Shown here: in pieces, positions 6,002 to 11,078 of the stretch | Layout of the letters: the number at the start of each line of letters is the position of its first letter | How positions within the stretch are numbered: position 1 is the first letter of the stretch | Source of the DNA: an uncultured Bacillaceae bacterium | GTDB taxonomy: Bacteria; Bacillota; Bacilli; Caldalkalibacillales; Caldalkalibacillaceae | Assembly: GCA_937967685.1 (NCBI GenBank) | Contig: CALBTX010000143.1 | Span: 1 to 11,078, forward strand | Direction: 5' to 3' | Length of the DNA: 11,078 nucleotides | Program-made: the position numbers and the translations under genes | Notes under the pieces: model-generated | What the model saw: the letters and a program-made list of their open reading frames with translations, nothing else | Database searches by the model: none | What the model was told of the DNA's origin: nothing

Positions 6002-6700
6002 TTACTTTTTATATATATCGATAAAACTGTCAAAACCAGCTTTTTTCAGCTCGGCCATGCGCTTCTCTGCGTTCGATTTGTCTGCAAACGATCCGGCCAC
6101 GACACGGTAGAAAACTTGTGATTCCGTCTCGGACTGATCAGGCTTCGGTTGAGGTTTTTCTTTTTTCTGCAGACCGAAAGCTTTGGCAATTCCCTCTGTG
6201 TGTCCTCTAGCAATGCGAACAAGAAAAGCGGGATCTTTCAGCTTTTTCGCGTCCTCAGGACGGTCAATGAACAAATTTTCCGTCAGTATGGCTGACATGC
6301 GGGTCAGTCGCAAAACAGCGAAATCAGCCGTCTTTTTGCCCCTGTCCCGCACTTTTATCTGCCTGACGATTTCATCATGGACCTTATTTCTCAATTGCAC
6401 GGTGCGGCGAGGCTGACTGGTGTGAACGAATGACTCAAAACCGGTTCCTCCTCCGGCGTTGACGTGCACGCTGACGAAATAATCAGCGCCCCAGTTGTTG
6501 GCCTGCCTGGCCCGATCATTCAAGCTGACATACACGTCGCTCTCTCGACTCATTTTGACCTGAACGGCTTGATATTCTTTGTCCAAAATGTTTCGTATGC
6601 GACGGGCAATATCCAACACCAACGTTTTTTCCTGCAGTCCGTTTGCCACAGCACCCGGATCACGTCCGCCATGCCCTGGGTCAATGAAAATTTTAGTCAT
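6002..6700 (-). CDS. N-acetylmuramoyl-L-alanine amidase, CwlC-like, with SPOR domain
   Basis: A 232-residue zinc amidase that cleaves the bond between N-acetylmuramic acid and the stem peptide L-alanine. Residues 2-175 are an Amidase_3 domain with all expected residues: His10 (IDPGHGG), Glu24 (LQEKT), His79 (SVHVNAGGGTGFE) and catalytic Glu141 (LTENLF). A charged Pro/Lys/Glu linker (178-195) leads to one SPOR repeat (196-232, FYRVVAGSF at its start), which binds denuded glycan. There is no signal peptide. B. subtilis CwlC is built the same way, has two SPOR repeats, and acts in mother-cell lysis late in sporulation, so a similar role is likely here. The start at 6700 is preceded by GGAGG at 8 bases. 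The upstream in-frame start at 6736 is not supported. No convincing sigma-K promoter was found. The gene is convergent with lexA, 42 bases apart. Confidence 0.9.
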   Translation of the reverse strand: MTKIFIDPGHGGRDPGAVANGLQEKTLVLDIARRIRNILDKEYQAVQVKMSRESDVYVSLNDRARQANNWGADYFVSVHVNAGGGTGFESFVHTSQPRRTVQLRNKVHDEIVRQIKVRDRGKKTADFAVLRLTRMSAILTENLFIDRPEDAKKLKDPAFLVRIARGHTEGIAKAFGLQKKEKPQPKPDQSETESQVFYRVVAGSFADKSNAEKRMAELKKAGFDSFIDIYKK

Positions 6701-6927
6701 ATCATAAACCTCCAATGATGATTTTCTTTCAAACAAGCTTTCAATGGCATATCGTGCAGCATAGAGAACGGAATGCCATTTTTCAGCCTTAATTTATGAT
6801 TAAGGCTGTTATCAAAATATGCAGCGGCTAATGTTGCGGCGTCATCGCTTATCACGAGATGGAGCGAATTGAGCACAATGCTGACCAATCCCTCCAACAA
6901 AAAAGGGTCAAAGCCCGTCCGATGCAC
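6697..6927 (-). CDS. Possible small ORF overlapping the amidase start
   Basis: A 76-codon minus-strand frame whose TGA overlaps the amidase ATG in an ATGA junction, the usual layout of coupled genes. The product is unrecognised (LVISDDAATLAAAYF in the middle) and has no clear membrane segment or motif. The GTG at 6927 lacks a ribosome site. A GGAGGG lies inside the frame near 6898, followed 14 bases later by a GTG, so the true start, if any, is unclear. It sits alone between the glnA terminator and the amidase, and it contains a 10-bp hairpin. It may be a real leader gene, a remnant, or a chance ORF over the amidase promoter region. Confidence 0.25.
   Translation of the reverse strand: MHRTGFDPFLLEGLVSIVLNSLHLVISDDAATLAAAYFDNSLNHKLRLKNGIPFSMLHDMPLKACLKENHHWRFMI
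6784..6808. repeat. 10-bp perfect inverted repeat
   Basis: CAGCCTTAAT (6784-6793) and ATTAAGGCTG (6799-6808) form a perfect stem with a 5-base loop. Neither strand has a T-run directly after the stem, so it is not a standard intrinsic terminator. It lies 84 bases before the amidase start, where it could be a regulator site or an mRNA structure. Confidence 0.6.
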
Positions 6928-6936
6928 GCCCCAAAT

Positions 6937-6971
6937 ATAAAAAGCCTTGAAGCGTATCGCCTCAAGGCTTT
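6937..6971 (-). terminator. Intrinsic terminator of glnA
   Basis: Read on the minus strand, AAAGCCTTGA and TCAAGGCTTT form a perfect 10-bp stem with an 11-base loop, followed by TTTTTAT. It begins 19 bases after the glnA stop and separates glnA from the amidase. Confidence 0.93.
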
Positions 6972-6990
6972 GATCATTCCATTGGACCTT

Positions 6991-8328
6991 TCAGTATATT
7001 TTTAAGTATCGCTCTCTTTCCCAGGGATGAACCTGTGTGCGATACATGTCCCATTCAATTCCTTTCGCTTCCACAAAATGATGGAAGGCATGTTCACCCA
7101 GGCAAGAGACCAGCACCTCGTCTTTTTTTAATGCTTCCAAAGCTTCCTTCAATGACTCTGGCAGTTGCCTGATCCCCTCTTCAATCAAATCTTCCTCGGT
7201 CATGACATAAATATTACGGTCTATCGGTTCGGGCAATTCGAGTTCGTTTTCGATGCCGTCAAGCCCGGAAGCCAACATGACGGCCAGAGCGAGATAAGGG
7301 TTTGCCGAAGGATCGGGACTTCTCAATTCGATGCGGGTGCTTAAACCTTTCGAGGCTGGAATGCGCACCAGCGGACTGCGGTTTTTCGCGGACCAGGCTA
7401 CATAAACGGGCGCTTCATAGCCGGGAACGAGTCTTTTGTAAGAGTTAATCGTCGGATTGGTAATCGCCGTAAATGCTCGGGCGTGTTGCAATATGCCAGC
7501 CAGGAAGTATTTTGCCGTATCGCTTAAACCGAACTCATCCTCTGCATCATAAAAAGCATTTTCTTCTCCTCGGAACAGTGATAAATGGCAATGCATCCCC
7601 GAACCGTTGACACCAAACAAAGGTTTGGGCATAAATGTGGCGTGCAGGCCATGTTTTCTGGCGATCGTCTTCACGACGACTTCAAAAGTTTGGATATAAT
7701 CAGCCGCTGTCACCGCATCGGTGTATTTAAAATCGATTTCATGCTGACCGGGGGCCACTTCATGATGAGACGCTTCAATTTCAAAGCCCATCGCTTCCAA
7801 AGTCAAGACGATTTCCCGACGGCAATTTTCGCCCAGATCAAGGGGCGCCAAATCAAAATAGCCTCCATGGTCATTGAGTTCAGTCGTCGGTTCATTGTTA
7901 TCATCCGTTTTAAATAAAAAGAATTCCGGTTCCGCACCGACTTTCATCGAAGTGAAGCCCATGTCTTCAGCCTTCCGCAACATGTTCTTCAATATCCGGC
8001 GCGGATCTCCTTGAAACGGGGTTCCGTCCGGATTATAAATGTCACAAATCAATCGGCCAACTTTACCATGTTCGATCACCCAAGGAAAAATCATCCACGT
8101 ATCCAAATCCGGATACAAATACATGTCGGATTCTTCAATGCGGACAAAACCTTCAATGGACGATCCGTCAAACATCATCTTGTTATCTAGTGCTTTAGGC
8201 AATTGACTGAAGGGAATTTCCACATTTTTAACCGTTCCTAACAAATCCGTAAATTGCAAGCGGATGTAACGAACGTTTTCTTTTTCAGCCAGGTTTAGAA
8301 TATCGGCTTTTGTCAAGTTTTTGGACAT
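6991..8328 (-). CDS. glnA: Glutamine synthetase, type I-alpha
   Basis: A 445-residue enzyme that makes glutamine from glutamate, ammonia and ATP, working as a cytoplasmic dodecamer. Metal and substrate residues are visible: Glu133 and Glu135 (AEPEFFLF), Glu190 and Glu197 (ASHHEVAPGQHEIDF), His246 (NGSGMHCHLSL) and the Glu305 flap (VPGYEAP). Arg63 in EGFVRIEESD marks the GSI-alpha feedback-inhibited class, and there is no adenylylation-type insert. Length and sequence match B. subtilis GlnA (444). The start at 8328 gives the family N-terminus MSKNLTKADI and has GGGGGA about 8 bases upstream; the frame opens 13 codons earlier without a ribosome site. In B. subtilis glnR, the repressor that senses feedback-inhibited GlnA, directly precedes glnA. 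Here it is absent from the window, and ynbB is the next gene. The gene ends at a strong terminator. Confidence 0.98.
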   Translation of the reverse strand: MSKNLTKADILNLAEKENVRYIRLQFTDLLGTVKNVEIPFSQLPKALDNKMMFDGSSIEGFVRIEESDMYLYPDLDTWMIFPWVIEHGKVGRLICDIYNPDGTPFQGDPRRILKNMLRKAEDMGFTSMKVGAEPEFFLFKTDDNNEPTTELNDHGGYFDLAPLDLGENCRREIVLTLEAMGFEIEASHHEVAPGQHEIDFKYTDAVTAADYIQTFEVVVKTIARKHGLHATFMPKPLFGVNGSGMHCHLSLFRGEENAFYDAEDEFGLSDTAKYFLAGILQHARAFTAITNPTINSYKRLVPGYEAPVYVAWSAKNRSPLVRIPASKGLSTRIELRSPDPSANPYLALAVMLASGLDGIENELELPEPIDRNIYVMTEEDLIEEGIRQLPESLKEALEALKKDEVLVSCLGEHAFHHFVEAKGIEWDMYRTQVHPWERERYLKIY

Positions 8329-8384
8329 GATGGTTTTCCCCCGCGAATAAAAATTGGTTTCTGGCAAAAAAAGGATTTGAAAAA

Positions 8385-8405
8385 TTGTATTTTGGAAAAT
8401 AACAA
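8385..8405. promoter_or_regulatory. Dyad over the putative glnA promoter
   Basis: The arms TTGTATTTT and AAAATAACAA flank a central GG, giving a near-perfect palindrome about 57 bases upstream of the glnA ATG. On the minus strand it contains TACAAT (8385-8390), a fair -10 box, so a bound repressor would block transcription. It resembles the GlnR/TnrA operator (TGTNA-N7-TNACA) in its end sequences, but the half sites are about two bases too far apart, so that identity is unproven. Confidence 0.4.
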
Positions 8406-8478
8406 TCCAATCATATCTCAGCTACCAATTCTTGATGACTGATGGCTCGCTTAATAGCTTTATTTTATACAAAGGGAA

Positions 8479-8545
8479 GCATACTTTTCAATAAATAGAA
8501 TGAAACTCGATAAAGATAAAAAATAGAATGATACTTTTAAAAATA
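8479..8545. repeat. AT-rich direct repeats between ynbB and glnA
   Basis: The 11-mer AAATAGAATGA occurs at 8493-8503 and 8521-8531, and ATACTTTT at 8481-8488 and 8531-8538. The rest of the 231-base gap between glnA and ynbB is AT-rich with no ORF or terminator, so ynbB transcripts could run into glnA. ATACTTT resembles the core of the repeats at 105-205. Confidence 0.45.
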
Positions 8546-8559
8546 AATATGATGTTAGG

Positions 8560-9858
8560 TTATACAGCAATGCATTTTTTGAGCAACATTTCATTGAGTG
8601 CCGTTAAAACGCCTATTTTGACGTGTTCAAAAGTGAGGCCTCCTTGAACAAACCCGAGATAGGGAGGCCGAATCGGCCCGTCAGCCGAAAATTCAATGCT
8701 CGATCCTTGAATAAACGTACCGCCCGCCATAATGACCTGATCTTCATATCCGGGCATCGGGCTAGGAAAAGGTGTGACATGAGCATTCACTGGGGCCGCT
8801 TTTTGAATCCCTTGGCAGAACGTGATTAAATTCTCTTTTGATTCGAAACGAATCGTTTGAATGAGATCCGTTCTCACATCGTTCCATCTCGGACGGGTCT
8901 GAAAGCCGAGCATTTCCAAAAGGGAGGCCAAGAAGATGGCCCCTTTTAATGCTTCGCCGACAACATGAGGCGCCAGAAAAAATCCTTGATACATGTCCAC
9001 AATGGGGGTAATCGTCGCCCCCCCTTCCAAGCCGATCCCGGGGGCAAACAATCGGGTGCCGACTAATTCAACCAAATCTTTGCGCCCGACAATGTACCCT
9101 CCGCTTTTAGCCAAGCCCCCACCCGGATTTTTGATCAACGAACCGGCCATCAGATCTGCGCCGACATGTGTCGGTTCCTTTTCTTCGACAAATTCCCCAT
9201 AACAGTTATCCACAAAAATAACGATGTCTTCTCTTATTTCACGCACAAAACGTATCATTTCTCCAATTTGGTCCACGCAGAAAGACGGGCGATCTGCATA
9301 ACCGCACGAACGCTGAATGCCAACCATTTTGGTCCGGGGAGTGATGGATCTGGCCACCTGCTCGAAGTCAACCTTGCCGTCGCTCTTTAAAGCAACAGGC
9401 TGGAAGGAGATGTTAAACTCTGCCAAAGAGCCTGGCGACACACTTTGTGTTCGCCCGCTGGAAGCTTCTGCCGGACGGCTTCCAGTGACGTCGAAAAGCG
9501 TGTCGTAAGGATCACCGGTGATATAGACGAGTTCATCTCCGGGACGTAAGAGACCGAACAAACAACAGGAGATGGCATGTGTACCGGATATTATCTGCGG
9601 GCGGACGATGGCCGCTTCGCTGCCGAATACGCTGGCATAAACGTCTTCCAATGTCTCCCGCCCGTTATCGTTATATCCGTATCCTGTACTCGGTACAAAA
9701 TGGTGCTCGCCCACTTGATGTTCTCGAAATGCTTGCAACACCTTCCATTGATTATGTTCGACAATACGGGCTATGTCTTTCCATCTCTGTTCGATTTGTT
9801 CCTCAGCTTTAAGCACGTAAGGCTTTAAAACTGAACCGTATTCCAACTCATGAAGCAT
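8560..9858 (-). CDS. ynbB: PLP-dependent Met_gamma_lyase family protein (YnbB, 'aluminium resistance')
   Basis: A 432-residue fold-type I pyridoxal phosphate enzyme of the YnbB family (Met_gamma_lyase, PF06838), often called aluminium resistance protein. The family is related to cystathionine and methionine gamma-lyases, but the true substrate is not established. Visible features are STGYGYNDNGRETLE (57-71), EAAIVRPQIISGTHA (81-95) before the cofactor pocket, Asp217 (FVDNCYGEF), which should contact the pyridine nitrogen, and Lys243 (SLIKNPGGG), the likely Schiff-base lysine. A stretch near 127-143 is roughly ten residues longer than in B. subtilis YnbB. The ATG at 9858 gives the family N-terminus. 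A modest AAAGGA precedes it by 11 bases. It lies between spoVK and glnA as in Bacillus, but without hflX before it and glnR after it. Confidence 0.93.
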   Translation of the reverse strand: MLHELEYGSVLKPYVLKAEEQIEQRWKDIARIVEHNQWKVLQAFREHQVGEHHFVPSTGYGYNDNGRETLEDVYASVFGSEAAIVRPQIISGTHAISCCLFGLLRPGDELVYITGDPYDTLFDVTGSRPAEASSGRTQSVSPGSLAEFNISFQPVALKSDGKVDFEQVARSITPRTKMVGIQRSCGYADRPSFCVDQIGEMIRFVREIREDIVIFVDNCYGEFVEEKEPTHVGADLMAGSLIKNPGGGLAKSGGYIVGRKDLVELVGTRLFAPGIGLEGGATITPIVDMYQGFFLAPHVVGEALKGAIFLASLLEMLGFQTRPRWNDVRTDLIQTIRFESKENLITFCQGIQKAAPVNAHVTPFPSPMPGYEDQVIMAGGTFIQGSSIEFSADGPIRPPYLGFVQGGLTFEHVKIGVLTALNEMLLKKCIAV

Positions 9859-9911
9859 TATCCATCGTTTCCTTTGCTCAATTTTTGTAAGGCATCAGGC
9901 TATTATCGTAC

Positions 9912-9945
9912 ATACAACAAAGAGAGCTCGCGGAGAGCTCTCTGT
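9912..9945 (-). terminator. Intrinsic terminator of spoVK
   Basis: On the minus strand AGAGAGCTC and GAGCTCTCT form a perfect 9-bp stem with a 5-base loop, followed by the T-rich TTGTTGTAT. It sits 29 bases after the spoVK stop and about 55 bases before the ynbB start, so ynbB probably has its own promoter. Confidence 0.8.
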
Positions 9946-9972
9946 TATGCTAGCAAATATTGATCACAGATG

Positions 9973-10908
9973 CTAGTGGTTGACGAAGTCTTGGGCCGAT
10001 AAATTCATCAGGTCCGCCTTAGAATAATCTTTTTGTTTAAGCATGCGCACGGCATGTTCGCGAATCGCCTTTTCGATTAAATTGCGTACAAAACGGGCAT
10101 TGCTAAAGTTTTCCGGTTGTCTTTGTATTTCCAAATAAATCTTTTGCTTCAATGTTCGTTTCGCTTGCTCAGAAAGCCGGTAATCACGGTCCTCCACCAT
10201 GATTTCGGCGATTTTCAGCAATTCTGACACCGTATAATCATGAAATTCCATCTGCAGAGGAAAACGTGACGGTAATCCCGGATTTGTTGTCAGAAAATAA
10301 TTCATTTCATAAGGGTACCCGGCTAAAATAAGCACAAATTCATCTTTATGATCTTCCATGCCTTTGACCAGTGTGTCAATCGCTTCTTTGCCGAAATCCT
10401 TCTCTCCCCCTCTGGCCAAAGCATATGCTTCATCAATAAACAGGATACCCCCCAACGCTTTTTTGATCGTTTCTTTCGTTTTTTGAGCGGTATGCCCGAT
10501 ATATTCTCCAACAAGATCGGCACGCTCCACTTCAACTAAATGACCTTTCGAGAGCACCCCCATTTCCTGGAACAAGCTGCCCAAGATACGTGCCACTGTC
10601 GTTTTGCCCGTGCCCGGATTCCCTTTAAAAATCATGTGCAACGATTGTTGAGCGGCTTTTAATCCCACTTCCCGTCTGCGCTGGGTGATGTATAACCAGG
10701 AGTATATTTCATAGACAAAATCTTTAACATGATAAAGCCCCACGAGCCGATCCAATTGACGCATGACCCGGTTTAATGCTGCGTGCTGATCCATATCCAA
10801 AGCCTGGGAAGGGTAGCGTTGCACCGCTTGGGAGGAAGCATGATCACTGCTATTCGGAAAGGAAACATTGATTTGTCCTGATGTTTTGCGAATGACAGTG
10901 CGTGCCAA
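9973..10908 (-). CDS. spoVK: Stage V sporulation protein K, AAA+ ATPase
   Basis: A 311-residue AAA+ ATPase of the SpoVK/CbbX type, required in B. subtilis for spore maturation in the mother cell, where it is transcribed by sigma-E. The Walker A motif GNPGTGKT is at residues 96-103, Walker B GGILFIDEA at 153-161, and the SRFP segment that holds the arginine finger follows LTTNPGLP. The loop SKGHLVEVERADLVGEYIGH is nearly identical to B. subtilis. I chose the TTG at 10908, because AAAGAGGTGA lies 5 bases upstream and the product then begins LARTVIRKTSGQINV, aligning with the B. subtilis start. The GTG at 10917 is part of the Shine-Dalgarno itself. The region before residue 45 is poorly conserved. 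No clean sporulation promoter could be fixed in the 125 bases upstream. A terminator follows the stop. Confidence 0.95.
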   Translation of the reverse strand: MARTVIRKTSGQINVSFPNSSDHASSQAVQRYPSQALDMDQHAALNRVMRQLDRLVGLYHVKDFVYEIYSWLYITQRRREVGLKAAQQSLHMIFKGNPGTGKTTVARILGSLFQEMGVLSKGHLVEVERADLVGEYIGHTAQKTKETIKKALGGILFIDEAYALARGGEKDFGKEAIDTLVKGMEDHKDEFVLILAGYPYEMNYFLTTNPGLPSRFPLQMEFHDYTVSELLKIAEIMVEDRDYRLSEQAKRTLKQKIYLEIQRQPENFSNARFVRNLIEKAIREHAVRMLKQKDYSKADLMNLSAQDFVNH

Positions 10909-11032
10909 ATCTGTCACCTCTTTGGTCTGGTGTATATCTATAGCATACGCAGGAGCCCAGAAAAAGGTGAGCAGGTAAAATCTAAGGATGGTTTATCAAT
11001 TCCCTCTCCACACCGTCTCCACACCATCCGGC

Positions 11033-11074
11033 AACAAAAAAACCTTCTTGCTCAAAACTCAAGCGAAGAAGGTT
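11033..11074 (-). terminator. Intrinsic terminator of a minus-strand gene beyond the right edge
   Basis: On the minus strand AACCTTCTTCGCT and AGCAAGAAGGTT form a 12-bp stem with one bulged base and a 9-base loop, followed by seven consecutive T. No gene inside the window precedes it on this strand, so it ends a gene outside. In B. subtilis hfq and miaA lie on this side of spoVK, which would fit. Confidence 0.85.
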
Positions 11075-11078
11075 GCCT

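Noticed and set aside
7585..7917. 110-codon plus-strand ORF inside glnA
   Set aside because: Antisense to a fully conserved gene, so it is a shadow of glnA codon usage.
8555..8570. Possible GlnR/TnrA site near the ynbB stop
   Set aside because: TGTTA is present but no TNACA half follows at 7 bases.
1..11078. CRISPR arrays, tRNA or rRNA genes, insertion sequences, riboswitches
   Set aside because: I looked for regular spaced repeats, cloverleaf ends, transposase motifs and T-box or riboswitch cores and saw none I could support.

Overview
The window looks like the chromosome of an endospore-forming Bacillaceae (Firmicutes). It carries spoVK (sporulation AAA+ protein), a CwlC-like cell-wall amidase, a GSI-alpha glutamine synthetase, a Bacillus-type LexA with a Bacillus-type SOS box, YnzC (DUF896) and the ynbB PLP enzyme. 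These are the genes found around spoVK-hflX-ynbB-glnR-glnA and lexA-yneA-yneB-ynzC in Bacillus subtilis. Shine-Dalgarno sequences are strong, and several genes appear to use GTG or TTG starts. I cannot name a genus from the sequence.

Layout, left to right. 1-222: regulatory-looking leader with a TATAAT box and five degenerate ~22-bp repeats, upstream of a plus-strand DUF368/PopT-type undecaprenyl-phosphate translocase (223-1059). Convergent to it is an NCS2 uracil/xanthine-type permease (1074-2366, minus). Next come a GerMN-domain lipoprotein (2498-3214, minus) and ynzC (3336-3569, minus). From 3600 to about 5245 the window changes character. It holds the wreckage of a type VIIb (Ess/Yuk) secretion locus: a 3' tail of an unidentified gene, an intact ORF that joins the N-terminal helix of EsaA/YueB directly to its C-terminal membrane domain with the large ectodomain missing, and a frameshifted fragment that resembles ectodomain sequence but lies downstream of the membrane domain. 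A second decayed coding-like stretch of unknown origin follows, up to the lexA promoter. lexA (5324-5959, plus) has an SOS box overlapping its -35 element. A CwlC-like amidase (6002-6700, minus) converges on it and may be translationally coupled to a small upstream ORF. glnA (6991-8328, minus) ends at a strong terminator. Then come ynbB (8560-9858, minus), spoVK (9973-10908, minus) with its own terminator, and at the right edge a terminator belonging to a minus-strand gene outside the window.

Most intact genes are conserved housekeeping or sporulation genes. The unusual material is the accessory insertion between lexA and ynzC, where B. subtilis has yneA and yneB, and the compacted spoVK-ynbB-glnA cluster, which lacks hflX and the glnA repressor gene glnR. 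I did not find a clearly new system. The most interesting object is the ectodomain-less EsaA, which is either a deletion product caught in decay or a minimal membrane-only variant.
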